Origin: Nyssa sinensis
Lineage: Eukaryota; Streptophyta; Magnoliopsida; Cornales; Nyssaceae
DNA: 64,000 bases
Direction of reading: 5' to 3'
NCBI GenBank assembly: GCA_008638375.1
Contig: VIRR01000571.1
Location: 16,944 to 80,943 of the forward strand
Positions 1-11,637 of the stretch are shown one piece after another. Made by a program: the position numbers and the translations under genes. Position 1 is the first letter of the stretch, and each line of letters starts with the position of its first letter. The notes under the pieces are model-generated. The model ran no database searches and was not told the DNA's origin. It worked only from the letters and a program-made list of their open reading frames with translations.

Positions 1-781
1 CGATTAAACTCCTGTTAGTGGTTAAGAATAAGCTAAAATAGTAGCCAACCTTTGAAACTAGAAGCTTAAAAAGTCTTTTTTTAGGGGAAAATTTTTATGC
101 CTTTTTTAATTTATATCTTGAATGATGATGCCAATGTTTTACTTACAAAAAAAAATAACAAATAAAGATAAATACGGACTCAATTTTTTTTCTTCTTTTT
201 GATAAGTAATGTGTATATCATTAAATCACCTAAGAAAGGCGAAAATATACAAAAGGGGCTACTTACAAAAAAGTGCTTCGACCCCTGAAAAATTTTGCAA
301 AAGTATCTATACAAGAAGAGTTTGGCTGCTTTTGCTAATTGCCTACTTTTCCCTACCTGGTCATACCTTCCTAGCAATTTTCTCATAAACTCAAACTACT
401 AACAAGGTTACATGTTATGAGACTTGAATATAAAAGATAATATGCTTTTTTATTTTTTAAAAAAGAATTAACAAAGAAAAAGCTCATGAAATTGGAAATC
501 AAATAACAAGTGCTGCCATTGTTCTGCATGTTGAAAATTTGAGTTGTTAAGGATAAGTATGACAACAAAAGACATTGATCATAATATTATAGATGGGGAT
601 CATGGCCCTACCAATTGGAATATATGAATAACAGTAACTGAATAAAGGTAATAAGTAATTCTATGATGAATTTATTGCAATAAGTCTTCCCTCATTATTT
701 ATTTTTCTTGATAAGTATTCATTAAAAAAAGGCCCGTAAAACCATGTAGAAAAGAACTGCTCCAAGCTAGAGGGGAGTTGA
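1..781. other. AT-rich intergenic DNA, no gene seen
   Basis: This stretch holds only short low-complexity open frames with no recognisable family motif. It contains many A and T runs. I see no tRNA, promoter cluster or repeat boundary that I can support. Confidence 0.6.
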
Positions 782-1383
782 AAGATAATACATGAATAAA
801 AGGTCTAACAATATCCCATTATCCAAGGCAAAGTAAAAGAAGGTGCCACTGTTACGAGCTTGATATACATTGTTGACTCATTCTTTGACGACTTAAGCTT
901 TTTGAGCAATTTGTTGCTTAACATGGTCAAAGCCTTGGTTATGGGAGGTCTTGGGTTCAAGTCTCTCCATTTGTATTTATTTCCTGTTTAGTTTGTTTGT
1001 ACAAAGTTACACCATTTTCTTGCTCCATATTTGTGTGGTTGTTTGTCTCTCCATGTGAGAGTTCGGGGTCGCACGTGAGGGAGGGTGTTGGGAGCTTGAT
1101 ATACATTGTTGGCCCATTCTCTAACAGCTTAAGCTTTTGGAGCAATTGGTTGCTTAACAACCACTTTACCCCTCTTTGAGCTTCCTTTATTGCAGGTTAT
1201 TGTTATAATGCAATAAGTCTGATCCTATTATTACTTATAAAAAAAAGTCTTACCTCTTTATTCTTTAGTTTAGTTCACTAAATTAAAGATAACGCATGAA
1301 TAAAAGGTCTACAATATCCTATTATCAAAGTCAAAGTAAAAGAAGGGGTCACTGTACCCCTCTTTGAGCTTCCTCTATTGCAG
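782..1383 (+). repeat. Tandem host duplication of about 100 bp, one copy split by a TRIM
   Basis: Copy 1 runs from 782 to 849 and resumes at 1165-1196 after the TRIM. Copy 2 is uninterrupted at 1284-1383. Both share an 'aataaaaggtct' core, a 'caaagtaaaagaagg' segment and the tail 'acccctctttgagcttcct'. Copy 2 passes straight through the site where copy 1 carries the element, so it shows the unoccupied target next to the occupied one. Confidence 0.8.
850..1159 (+). mobile_element. Complete TRIM (miniature LTR retrotransposon), 310 bp
   Basis: Two 74-bp direct repeats at 850-923 and 1086-1159 both begin TGTT and end TTAACA, so they are TG...CA bounded LTRs. Directly after the left LTR is TGGTCAAAGCC (924-934), a decayed initiator-Met primer-binding site (usual form TGGTATCAGAGC). 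Directly before the right LTR is the purine-rich tract gtgagggagggtg. The flanks are gccac (845-849) and accac (1160-1164), a 5-bp target duplication with one change. The internal part (about 160 bp) has no coding capacity, so the element must have been moved in trans. The open frames across it are incidental. Confidence 0.82.
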
Positions 1384-2220
1384 TTAGGGGACTAGGTTTT
1401 TTGGGCTTGGGATTGCAAGTTTGTTAGGTAGTGACAACTCTATATTTTGCATATCACTGCATGGAAAAATGTGATGAAGGTGATTTTTTTATGGGCACAA
1501 TTCTTCTTAATGGGCTAATAAGTATTCTAGGTTATGTAGAAATACTAGAAAACCAAGTTGCTTGAGCTTGCGATCAACTCAACTAGAGGCTTACTCAAGA
1601 TTGGTTAGAGAGATGAATGAGCCACATTTGCTCATATTTCTCATATTTTTCTTTTTTGAGCTGAGTTTGAGAAACCAATTGCTTGTCTTGTTTATAGCCT
1701 TACTCCTTTCTCATTTTTGGCATAGTGATTAGTCCTTTTCTTTCACTTGTTTGGCAGCACAGATAAATAATAAACTTTGCAATAGGTTCTCTGTAAATCG
1801 TTATCCTATGCTCTTTTGGGGTCCTCCTGCTAAATATGTTTCTGGTTGATGGGAGCCTAAGCAAAAGAAAAAAGAAATACGTGTCATTGATGACGGATGG
1901 ACAACAGATCGCTTGCTTAACTGGATTAACAAGCAAACGGGCAGGTATTAGGCATCTTTATCCATTGCTCTCCAAAATATATTACTTTACATTTTTCCTT
2001 GGAGGATTTGAATTATCAGTGACTAATAATATTTTACTGCATCCACCATTCCCACCCTACCTCGTGGGGAAGAAAGAGAGGAAAAAACACACAAAATATC
2101 TCTGACGTCTCGAGTCATTGTCCCATTGGAAATTATTAGTTAATGATTAGATTATTACAATAACGCTGTCATACTTTTGGAGTATGTGTTTATTTAAAAA
2201 TGCTTGTATTGTATATGAAT
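1384..2220. other. Intergenic DNA, no gene seen
   Basis: There are only short incidental frames, including 1836-2105, which has no recognisable motif. Nothing here can be supported as a gene. Confidence 0.55.
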
Positions 2221-2221
2221 A

Positions 2222-2408
2222 TTTAGGGTTTGAGAAAGAAAGAAAGAAATAAAAGAGAAGAGAATAAAAGAAATCTTGATTCTGTAGATATTTTTCCAAA
2301 ATACATGCTACCAACTATTTATACAAAATAAATATAAGGTTCAATATTGGCCTTACCCTTATAGTTATAAGGAAAAAAAGACAATAATGTAAAATAAGAG
2401 CTATAACA
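2222..2408 (-). repeat. 3' LTR remnant of a Ty1/copia element
   Basis: The segment ends in CTATAACA and abuts a polypurine tract read on the minus strand (complement of 'ctccccctcaag', 2409-2420). That is the expected junction between copia internal DNA and its 3' LTR. The outer LTR boundary is not clear and the start given is approximate. Confidence 0.55.
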
Positions 2409-2880
2409 CTCCCCCTCAAGCTAGAGTATAGAGATCAAATATGCCTAACTTGGAACATAGACTATTGAAGGTAGAGCGAGCCGATGACTTGGTGAAAATA
2501 TCACCCAACTGATCTCTAGACTTAACATAAGGAGTGATAATCTATTTTTGCATAAGAAGATCTCGAATAAAATGACAAGCCACCTTGGTATGTTTGGTCC
2601 GCTCATGAAATACATGATTACTAGTAATGAAGATAGCAGCCTCATTGTCACAATACATCAACATACGGGATGGCACATTAACACCAATATCACGAAACAC
2701 GTATTGAACCCATAACATCTCATATGTTGTATGAGTCATAGAATGCTACTCAACTTCAACACTAAAGCGAGCCACCACATTTTGTTTCTTACTGCACCAA
2801 GTGACTAAATTATTACCAACAAATGTGTAATACCCAGAAGTAGTGTCTATCATTGCGGTTTCCTGCCCGATCAGTTTTGG
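2409..2880 (-). pseudogene. Ty1/copia RNase H fragment
   Basis: Minus-strand reading gives the copia RNase H end in order: a GYYTFVGNNLVTW-like block, SKKQNVVARFS (usual form SKKQ.VVA.SS), then MLMYCDNEAAIFITSNHVFH with the CDN catalytic block, ERTKH and CHFIRD. The frame has stop codons, for example after 'VEVE' and after 'LLMQK' (2542). It then reads into the usual C-terminal region and the polypurine tract. No reverse transcriptase or integrase is attached, so this is a truncated relic of the element's 3' end. Confidence 0.85.
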
Positions 2881-2905
2881 AGTTTGATTGCAAGGATTAC
2901 GCAGG

Positions 2906-3150
2906 AGCACTCACATTTTTTGTTTTTTCATAAGTGAACAAGCTCTTCTCGAACAGCTTTGCAAAACATTGGAATCGATGTATGGGTAGGAGGAACCTTT
3001 GTCCCATCCCTATCCACCTACTTGTGCAGGACCTCTCATATTTTTTGTTTGCTCATAAGTCAGCAAGCTCTTCCCAAATAGCTTTGTGAAACATTGGAAT
3101 CGACGTGTGGGCGGGAGGAACCTTGGTCCCACCCCTGTCCACCTACCTAT
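2906..3150. repeat. Tandem duplication, unit about 121 bp, two copies
   Basis: Copy 1 begins near 2906 and copy 2 near 3027. Both run through 'aagctcttc', 'acattggaatcga' and the 'ggaggaacct...gtccca' segment, with roughly 15 percent divergence by eye. A 104-codon minus-strand frame (3010-3324) crosses copy 2 but has no recognisable motif and I do not call it a gene. Confidence 0.7.
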
Positions 3151-4326
3151 GGTTCTCTCCGTTGGACCCTCTTTTGGGATCTCATTTAGATGAAGCATGG
3201 ACCGGGAGAAAGTTGGGTCGTTAGTAGTGGGAATTTCATTCTGTAATCCCGTAACAGACAACAATGATGACGGCTTATATAATAATCCTCTATTTAGTGC
3301 TCCCTTGAGATATTGAACTCTCAATGAGGCTTATGGGGAAGCATGCAAAAATTGGCCAATTACACCAACAACATAAGTGATATTAGCATGGACCCATACT
3401 ATGCAGCGGTTGTACAAAAAGAACTCATGATGGTTTGTTTAAGATTTTATTATTTTATTATTATTACAAATTTTAATTATAAAAAAGTCGAGTTGCCAAT
3501 ATTTATTTATTTATTTCAAAATTTCTCCAATTCTTAAATTACTATAGAATGGAAAATAAGTATGTGGGCCATACGCTGATGTGTCAAAAATTAATTGGCC
3601 CGAGTGCAGTACACCAGGGACAAATGAATATTAGCTCGTGTCTTAGAAATGTTCTTGTTATCTAGTGAGATATATAAAACAAAAAAAAATAAATTAGAAA
3701 AATTTCTTGAATGCTAAAAAGTTTTTATTTTATGAAAGCAAAGTTGTTGTTTCCTCCCCAATTGTCTCCCAACCTCTAATAATTACGCATGACCTAATAG
3801 TATTGCAATTAGTGACGGATCAAGGCCATAAGTTTTTTTTCGGGAGTGGGTTAGGTGAGGGGGGGGGGTAGGGGGAGACGAAAGTTAAAATTTAAGAGGG
3901 TCTTTTGTAAAAATATGAAAAAAATTTAAACTCTGAAATTTTTTTAAAATTTATATAGAAAATATAAGTAAAAAAGTTGAATTTTTAAAACCCATTGCCC
4001 CTCTAACCCCACCATGCAAATCCACCTTTGATTGCAAAATTGGTATGAGTCCTACCGTGTATGATATTTCTTATCGAGATAATTTTTAATGAATGTGGTA
4101 CAACATGTGACAATGCACTCATCTAATGGTACTTTGTTATATATGTATTAGGTCCCACTAAAAAAGTAGATCATATTACACATGCCCAAGTACTATTAAA
4201 AATGCACATTAATACGTTACTACCAATCCCATTCAAGAGTTTTCTATTCCTTATCCGGTAATAAGATGAAAAGGCAATGTTCTTATTTCAAGAATTTTGG
4301 ATAATCCAAAATTGGGTGTTGAGTGT
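3151..4326. other. AT-rich intergenic DNA upstream of the P450 relic
   Basis: No gene is seen. There is a G-run near 3859-3880 and long A/T stretches. The last few hundred bases would be the distal upstream region of the P450 copy at 4591. Confidence 0.5.
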
Positions 4327-4327
4327 G

Positions 4328-4403
4328 AAATGTGTTTCACAACATTGAATGATCAATCACTTGGGAGGCATTGTGAGCCTTAATGTGTTTCACAACATTG
4401 AAT
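4328..4403 (+). repeat. 22-bp direct repeat upstream of the P450
   Basis: The sequence aatgtgtttcacaacattga occurs at 4329-4348 and again at 4383-4402, 54 bp apart, followed by an (AT)n tract at about 4411-4431. It lies roughly 200 bp upstream of the P450 start codon. Confidence 0.75.
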
Positions 4404-4532
4404 AAACAATATATATATATATATATATATATTTATTTCAATCTAGCACACACCTTCAATTATTAGCAACATAAGAAATATCTCATCTAACAAGGCGAAT
4501 TGGATAACTTTCACTCCACTAATCCATTCAAC

Positions 4533-4540
4533 TATAAATA
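4533..4540 (+). promoter_or_regulatory. TATA box of the CYP92-like copy
   Basis: A perfect TATAAATA lies 58 bp upstream of the ATG at 4591, with a pyrimidine- and CA-rich leader between them. The spacing fits a start site about 30 bp downstream and a short 5' leader. It indicates that this pseudogene kept its promoter and arose by DNA duplication, not retroposition. Confidence 0.6.
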
Positions 4541-4590
4541 CCCCCCATCTCCTCCTCACACAACCACCACTTCTACACTCTTCTCAAACC

Positions 4591-5497
4591 ATGGAGGCTC
4601 ATTCTTGGGCTGTTTTGGCCATAACATGGCTAGCTGCATTAACCATTCTCTCAAAACTCCTCAATTCCGGCCACTGGCAACGCCATTCTCCTCCGGGTCC
4701 CAAACCTTTGCCGGTTATCGGCAACCTAAACCTAATAGATCCCTTGCCGCACCAGTCCCTCCACAAATTGTCCAAAAAGTACGGACAACTCATGCAACTC
4801 AAATTTGGCTGTTACCCAGTTGTAGTTGCCTCATCTGCTGCAATGGCAAAGCAATTCCTAAAAACCCATGATCACAGCTTCGCCTCTCGCCCTCCAACCG
4901 CCGCCAGCAAGCACACCACATACAACTACAGCAACATAACATGGTTTCCTTATGGACCATATTGGCGCCAAGGCCGGAAAATTGACCTCACTGAGTTATT
5001 CAGCTCAAAAAGACTAGAATCCTATGAATATATTTGAGTTAAAGAAAGAAAAGCTTTCATTTCTCGTCTATATGCATTGTCCGGAAAACTAGTTCTGCTC
5101 AAAGATCATCTCTCACGCATTACACTTAGTGTTATTAGCAGAATAGTATTGGGTAAGAAGTATTTTAGTGAATCCAAAAATGAAAGATCAATTGTGACAC
5201 TTGAAGAATTTCAGGAGATGTTAGATGAGTTGTTTTTGCTTAATGGGGTTTTTGAATATTGGAGATTGGATACCTTGGATTAACTTCTTGGACTTGCAAG
5301 GGTATGTGAAGAGAATGAAGGCTTTGTGCTTGAAGTGTGATAGGTTTCATGATCATGAGCTTGGAGAACACAAGGCAAGGAAGGAAAAGGAGAAGGATTT
5401 TGTAGCTAAGGATATGGTGGATGTGCTGTTGCAGCTGGTTGATGATCCTAATCTTGAGGTTAAGCTCAATAGTGATGGCATCAAGGGTTTTACACAG
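4591..5497 (+). pseudogene. CYP92-like cytochrome P450, exon 1 only, disrupted
   Basis: Residues 1-20 form the hydrophobic ER anchor. The proline-rich hinge PPGPKPLPVIGNLN follows, then KYGQLMQLKFG, FASRPPT and ITWFPYGPYWRQGRK with the helix C W/R residues. These fit the plant A-type clan, closest in my memory to CYP92 (flavonoid 3'-hydroxylase-like or homoterpene-forming P450s). A TGA at 5035-5037 interrupts the frame after ESYEYI, where relatives have Arg (CGA to TGA is the simplest path). One extra G at 5254 shifts the frame after NGVF, and the homology resumes as NIGDWIPWI. Exon 1 ends at 5497 with GGFTQ-type context (KGFTQ) before a GT donor, the usual A-type intron site. Exon 2, with the oxygen-binding helix, ExxR and heme cysteine, is absent downstream. 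The copy cannot make an enzyme. Confidence 0.9.
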
Positions 5498-7479
5498 GTA
5501 TCACTGCTTTTCTCTGCAATCTTTCTTCTTGAACTAGCTGAATATATGACTCCTTTTACAGCTATACCTGTAAAATAAGTTGTGTTATTTTTTATCAGAG
5601 TCTCAACAGTCACTGCTCAATCATTTTCATTTTAGATGTGTGATTGGGCATGATACACGGGATTGTGGAACTTTCGGCTTTTGTGATTCGAGAACGATTT
5701 GATTAGAATTTTTTATTTTAAAATTATGAAATAAATTTTAAAACTTATTAATTTATTAAGTCCGATTTGAATTCTGTTTGATACATAAGTAGTTTAATAT
5801 TATATATATAAAAAATCAAACTACTCAAGTTTGATTCACGATTGGTTTGATTAAATATTCATTCAAAATTATCTTAATAAATTAATAAGATATATTTGAT
5901 CACAATTGAAACACATTTATTTTATCAAGTCAAACTTGAACAACTTATTACTCGACACATTTAGAGCCTTGTGATACAAACATGATAAATTTGAAGAGTA
6001 TTGCTAGGAATAGTATTTATTTGTACCACATTAGACACCACCCTCATACAAGGGTGGGTCCCACCACCTACAGAACCTACCATGGGATCCACCAGTAGTA
6101 CCCACCCATGTAAGGAAAAATTCTTGAATGGTATCCTTCCAATGGTATTTTGTCATGTGGTATCCCTTATATAAGAAGGTGATGTATAGAGGTGGTATCT
6201 ATAAATTCAACTTCTAATTTTGGTATTTTTATGAATTTTAATTAAAAAAATAAATACATATGTTTTTTTTTGAATTTTTCCCCACTATAGTTCTATAATT
6301 GTAATGCCAATTTGATCCCACTGCCATATTTGATTACCTGTAAGGAGTTTTGATTAACAATTAGACTTCTAATAAAACTAAAAAAAAAATTAATGTCAAA
6401 CAGATTAATTTTGTTTAAAGTTCTAATTTTCCTAATTTATTTTGTTTAGATTTCTAACGTATACAATTAGGTCCATATAATTAAGAGTACTATTTTTTTT
6501 TTCAAATGAAATTATAAAAATTAATCTACACGTTTTTTTCCCACTTTTTGTTTAACTTATATTTTTTGAAATTTATTCTTTTGTTTAGGATTCTATAATT
6601 TCTTATTGTTCAAATTTTATAGCCATGACACTCTTTTCCTATAACCGTGTTACTCTTTCTTAAACATTGTATTTTGTGTAATATTATTTAGTTGATTGAT
6701 TTTTTTGTCTAATACTTTTGCCTTTTCGTAGTAGATAGACTTGTGATCATTGTGTGGTCTATTTGGAACTACACTTTACTAGAAAAAAGAAAAGAAAAGA
6801 AAGTAAATTATGAACAAACCTGCTTCTTTATTGTTTCAATATATAATTGTCAGGTGGTTTACAACACATCAGTTAGATGATAAAAATTGTGATAATGTGA
6901 GGTATATATGAAAAATTCAGACAGATATAGAACATATGTTTGGGCAATTAGAAAATCGTGTATCATGTTTTGTGATTGCTTGTCATCATGTAGTTAAAAA
7001 ATTGAATTATTATTATTTTATTTATTCTCAATTAAAGAGTCATGCTGAATACTTTTTAAAATATATATATAAAATAGAACGGAGAAGAGTAGGAGTTTGG
7101 GAGAGAAGAACAGAGATTAGTGAAAGTACTACATGAGAGATAGTACAGTGCCACATAAGAATTATATTTCAAAAAATAAAATAAAAATGAAAGTGCCATG
7201 TAGAACTACATTGCTTTACATAATAATTATAGAAATATATATAGACATGCTTATGAAAAAGTTTATCTTCTTTTCAATTGAGGGATTTGAGCAGAATCAG
7301 TGCATCGTTTTTATGTTAATGCAAAATTGTATGCTCTCTTCGTTTGCAATATTTTTAAATTTATAACTTACTAAATTGAAGTATTACAAAATTACTATAT
7401 TTGTAATTTTATGATCTTTTTTTTTTTTTTTTAAATCTGTAGCTTCCCTAAATTAAATTATTTAATATGATTTGTGATT
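5498..7479. other. AT-rich intergenic DNA, no P450 exon 2
   Basis: I looked for an I-helix (A/G)GxD(T/S), an ExxR and a FxxGxxxCxG heme loop on the plus strand and saw none. The stretch at 6010-6185 has recurrent 'ggtatc' and 'ccacc' words but no clear element boundary. Small open frames are low-complexity. Confidence 0.6.
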
Positions 7480-7598
7480 GGGTGAGGTTAAATGCACTCT
7501 CCTTTTATACTCGTGCACTCCAATTCATAATGTATAAGAGGAGTACCGGAGTATAAAAAAAAAAAAAAAATACAATTGGAGTGGATTTAGCTGCACCC
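7480..7598. mobile_element. Short MITE candidate, about 119 bp
   Basis: The ends are imperfect terminal inverted repeats: GGGTGAGGTTAAATGCACTC on the left, and GGGTGCAGCTAAATCCACTC when the right end is reversed. Both sides carry ttgtgatt (7472-7479 and 7599-7606), an 8-bp duplication as expected of hAT-type insertion. The host flank is itself partly duplicated (7403-7460 resembles 7601-7650), so some of the flank match could come from that. Confidence 0.55.
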
Positions 7599-7784
7599 TT
7601 GTGATTTTATGATTTTTTTCTAAATCTACTTTCCTAAATTGAATCATTACTAAATTATAAATTAAAGGAATAAAGAAGAAAGAAAACATAAAAGAGGAGA
7701 GTGCGACGTAGGATAAGATGGGAATACATGAAAGAGAAGAGTGATTCATAAGAATTACATTGCTATAGGAATATAGATAGATTT

Positions 7785-8985
7785 GGGCGTGTCACGGTAA
7801 GATAAATTAGCTTACCAACCAACCTCTTATAAGTTTTAGTGTAGCCTTTGGTGACTAACCGAGCTTTCAAGTGCTTCACAAAACCATGAGAGTGATACTT
7901 TATAGTGTAGACCCAATGGTAGTCAACAGAGTGCTTGCTAGAGGGAACACTAGTAATTTTTCAAGTTTGATTCTTATAGAGAGCAGTCATCTCCTCATCC
8001 ATGGTAAGTTTCCATGCACGGGATGTCAAGGCTTCTTGCAAAGAATTAGGAACAAAAACCAATGACAATAATGAAAGAAAGGAACGAAAAGAGGAGGAAA
8101 GATGATGACAAGAGGCAAACTTAAAAATTGAATGTTGAGTGCAATTGGAGTACCTTTCCATAAGGCAATGTGCAAATCAGGAGAAGGAACCGTTGACAGT
8201 GCAGTAGGTAGAACCTCAGTAGAAGCTGGCATTGGTTGAGGAGTAAAAGTCCATGGTACAACCTGTTGTTATATGGACCGTTGGTAAACCTGGAGAGGAG
8301 AAGCAGTGACAAGAGGAACGAACATAGAGTCAGAAAGTGTAGGCAAAGGAAGCTCCCCTTAATGAGAAGAGACCAAATCAAAATCAATAACACATCTAGA
8401 TGTAGAAAAAGGGAGATGACGTAAAAAAGGTAACAGTTGCACTAGTATAATAAAGCTTAGCGATAGAGTCATAACAATGATAACTTTTTTTAGTATGAGA
8501 ATATCCCAAAAATGCACCCTTAATGGAATGTGGAGATAGCTTATCACGACCTAGACCAAGAAGATGAATATAGGTAACACAACCAAACACACGTGGGGTG
8601 AGACCAAATGGTGGAACACTCGGATGAAGGAGAGAAAAGGGGGACTTGTTGGCCAAAATGGTGGGAGGCATGTGATTAACAAGGTAGGGAGCAGTAAGAA
8701 CTGCATTAGCCCAATATGACTTGTGCATGTTAAACATCAAAGTACGATCAACATCTAATAAATAACGATGCTTCGGCTCTGCAATGCCATTCTGTTGTGT
8801 AGTATGTGGACAGGTGATTTGATGTAAAATACCACGCTCAGCACAAAAGGCATGCATAAAAAATTGAGTATGTTTAAGAGCATTGTCACAACAAAGAATT
8901 TTAATACGTTTATCAAATTGCCCCAAGATTTTATTATAAAAAGTAACAAAAATTTTAAGTAATTCAAATTGATTTTTCATAAGAA
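7785..8985 (-). pseudogene. Ty1/copia integrase and RT-start fragment with internal deletion
   Basis: Minus-strand reading gives the integrase core: IKILCCDNALKH (usual RSDNG, second catalytic Asp region), QNGIAEPKHRYLLDVDRTLM (usual QQNGVAERKHRHLL), FWANAVLTA-like and RVFGCVTYIH, up to KGAFLGYS (8396-8980). Further along, with frameshifts, are SLQEALTSRAWKLTMDEEMTAL (about 8060-7965) and the RT start 'VYTIKYHSHG...LKARLVTKG'. Near 7820-7840 this jumps straight to 'RLVGKLIYL', which normally lies about 300 codons later, so most of the RT is deleted. The element is dead and has no LTRs here. Confidence 0.85.
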
Positions 8986-9066
8986 ATAACCAAGATCAAC
9001 AAATATCACAAAAATATGGAAAATCATAAATACTTTTTATTCTTGTAGCGGCCCATATGTCTAAAC

Positions 9067-9614
9067 TAGGGGTGTCAATTTGTGTTATTGTGTCGTGTTC
9101 GGGTCATGTCAAGGTATACATATTCGAAAATATATGTGAACCCAAACTTGACACTGTTAACTAATCGTGTCAAGTTTTAAAATCCAAACCCAACCCATTT
9201 ATTAAACAGGTTACACGTGTTGACACACTTAACCCGTTTATTTTAATTTTTTTATTTTTTAAATAAAAAAATTTACCTATCTTTTAATATGTATAGATAA
9301 TTTTCAAGTTTAGTAACTTTGGATATGGGCCAAATCAAAATAGAAACTTATTTTATAAATAAAAAATCTCAAAACTTTGATAAATATTTAATGTGAGATG
9401 AATTACCTTAACTCATAATATATTGTATAATTAAACGTGTTAAGTCGTGTTAAACAAGTTGACACTAGTAAAACCCAAGCCCGACCTGTTTATTAATCGT
9501 GTTATACGTGTCAACCCGTTTATGACCCAAACCCATTTATGCTAAACCCAAACCTGTTAACTTTGTGTCGTGTTCGAGCCGTGTTATCGTGTCGTATTAA
9601 AAATTGACACCCTA
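9067..9614. mobile_element. Non-autonomous hAT-type element, 548 bp
   Basis: Terminal inverted repeats are TAGGGGTGTCAATTT on the left and TAGGGTGTCAATTTT when the right end is reversed, differing by one G. The flanks gtctaaac (9059-9066) and atctaaac (9615-9622) form an 8-bp target duplication with one change. Inside are many subterminal 'gtgtcgtgtt', 'acccgttt' and 'cccaaaccc' words in both orientations, as expected of transposase-binding repeats. There is no coding capacity. It sits just upstream of the ALIX copy. Confidence 0.85.
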
Positions 9615-9652
9615 ATCTAAACGTATAATATTAAAACTTCATCACAAGATTC

Positions 9653-10319
9653 ATGGCTGTTTCGGCGGCCACGAACATCATGTTGTCCATTTAAGAGAAG
9701 AAAACAGTTAACATCGATCTCTACCGTCCGCTCCGCAACTATATCGTCTACAATTACTCCAAGCGCGAAGCCTAAAACCGCGAAGATGATCTCCAAACCC
9801 TAAAGCAAATGCGCTCCGACCTCGAACGTGCCATCGCCAACTCTCTCCCTGCCCACTGCGACCTGTTGCAAAGTTATTACAAAGCCCTTTGCACAGTTGA
9901 GCCTCGGTCCCCGATCTCACCCAATAAGGACCATATCAACAGCGTTACGTTCACCCGGTACAACGCCTTCAAGAACAAGTAGAAGGCATCATAGCAGAAC
10001 ATATACCTAGAGAATGCGGCGGTGTTGTTCAATCTCGGGGCGGTGCACAGTCAGATTGGGTTGACGTTTGACCTATTGTCCATCGAAGGGAGGCTCCAGG
10101 CTTTGCACTCATTTATCGCGTCAACTGGGGCGTTTGCGTTCTTGAGGGATACAGCTTCGGCTAAAGTGTCGATGGGGAGCTTGATGACAGTGGATGTTTG
10201 AGTTGAGTGCGCGGGAATGTTGGAGAGGCTTATGCTAGCGCAAGCGCAGGAATGTATTTTTTGAGAATACTATCACTAAGGGGAACACTCCTGGTGTCTG
10301 TGCAAAAATCTTTAGACCG
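9653..10319 (+). pseudogene. ALIX: ALIX pseudogene exon 1 (N-terminal BRO1 domain)
   Basis: The start is the ATG at 9653 in MAVSAATNIMLSI. The reading then follows the BRO1 family through DLYRPLRNYIVYNYSKREA, ISPNKDHINSVTF, ENAAVLFNLGAVHSQIGL and MLERLMLAQAQECIF. In-frame stops are TAA at 9692 and 9773, TAG at 9980 and 9992, and TGA at 10199. An extra T in the run near 10256-10261 shifts the frame before ENTI. At least two stops sit where relatives have Gln (9773, 9992), consistent with C-to-T change. The exon ends at 10319 before a GT. It is clearly GC-richer than its surroundings. Confidence 0.9.
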
Positions 10320-10739
10320 GTCTGTGTTTGTTTTTTCCCAATGTAGTCCTTGTTTATAGCTCATGAATTGCCAATATATCAGTTAATTATAATGCTTTAT
10401 GGGTCTTATGGGAAATGTAGTTTAGAACCATTATTGTAAAAAAAATTGATTTTACTTGTATTCTTACAATTATGCTATGGTTCATATGATTTTTGGTAGA
10501 AATCAACAATTAAGTGGAAATGTGGCTATATCTGTGTAAGGATGATTGTAACTGATAATCAATATATAAAAATAGTTGTAAGAAATTGTAAATTCAATTG
10601 AATCATAGTATAAATGTTTGGTGTCTTGAGAGACCGTTAAAGGAGATATTTCCATGCTTGCATAGTATTATGGTACAAACGAGCAATGTTAGGGGATTAC
10701 ATTTTTTTGGAAGGGGGGTTGATAGTATGATGCCCCCGC

Positions 10740-11513
10740 TTTAGACGTGACTTTTTGATTTGGGAGCTTGGGGAAGTGGAGGAAATGATGGAGTTGCTGG
10801 ACATAGTTGGGGTTGAGGGAGCAAGGGAGGATATTGTTGAGTGGAAGATGAGCAAGGATAAAAAGTTTATGTACAATCGTTCTACCAAAATTTGGTGGGC
10901 GAGGACTGAGGAGTGTAGGGGTTTCCCTTGGAAGTTGATTTGGTTGTCAAGGGCTCATTTGAAAGCGGCGTTTTTGCCCTGGTCAGTGGCTTGGAGTGCT
11001 AATTTCACGGTAGATTACTTGCAAAGGAGAGATTATCACCTTCTTAGCCAATGTGTCATGTGCAAGGAAGAGAGAAACTGTTGATCATCTCCTTGTTCAT
11101 TGCAAGGTGGCTAGAGAGTTATGGAGCTTGTTGTTTAGCTTGTTTGGTTGTGCTTGGGTCGTGCCAGCTTCTTTCAAAGAGGTTCTTATGGGTTGGTGGT
11201 GCAACCGGATTCAGAATGAGTTGCGTATTGCATGAAGGATAACCCCTATTTGTCTTGCAAGGTGACTTTGGGAGGAGTGGAATATTAGAATTTTTGATGG
11301 GGAGGAACTTCTCCCTTGGAGACTTAAAAGATAGGTTTTTGTGTAGTCTTTTCTTTTGGATTAAAGAAGAATTCCCTTTGTACCTAGACAACCTAATGGA
11401 TTTTTTAGGGAATCTTAGGCTTTAATTGTTGTAGCTGGTTCCCTTTTGTGTATTCTTGGGTTTTGCCCTCTCGGGCACCCTTCATGGTGAACTTTATCAA
11501 TAAAAAAAAAAAT
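10740..11513 (+). mobile_element. LINE 3' end (zf-RVT region) in ALIX intron 1
   Basis: Plus-strand reading gives DIVEWKMSKDKKF, then FPWKLIWLSRAHLKAAFLPW and SQCVMCKEE, and after a frame change DHLLVHCKVARELW. This is the zinc-binding tail (CxxC...HxxxxC) of plant L1-type ORF2 proteins. It ends with a TTATCAATAAAAAAAAAAA tail at about 11495-11513. The element is 5'-truncated, as usual for LINEs, and frameshifted. The 5' boundary is approximate and I could not define a target duplication. Confidence 0.82.
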
Positions 11514-11637
11514 GTTTTGGTTTTGTGCTAAAGGGACTACTCACCATAGTGAATTGATTATATATTTAAATGAATTCTGATGAACATGTGATAACTTGAA
11601 CTAAATCTAAAATGCCTTGTAATTGGTGTGATGACAG

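Noticed and set aside
951..966. tRNA T-loop-like word gggttcaagtctc
   Set aside because: No acceptor stem or anticodon arm can be built around it; it lies inside the TRIM internal region.
1836..2105. 89-codon frame
   Set aside because: No recognisable domain, and low-complexity Lys-rich segments; most likely chance.
3010..3324. 104-codon minus-strand frame
   Set aside because: It crosses a tandem duplication, has no family motif, and copy 1 of the duplication does not keep the frame.
4500..4871. 123-codon frame overlapping the P450 exon
   Set aside because: It is a shifted reading of the P450 exon, opens with a TTG codon and has no motif.
8236..8424. Plus-strand frame opposite the copia integrase
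   Set aside because: It is a shadow of the minus-strand integrase fragment.
10697..10888. Minus-strand 63-codon frame in ALIX intron 1
   Set aside because: It lies antisense to the LINE tail, which reads as a known zinc-binding domain on the plus strand.
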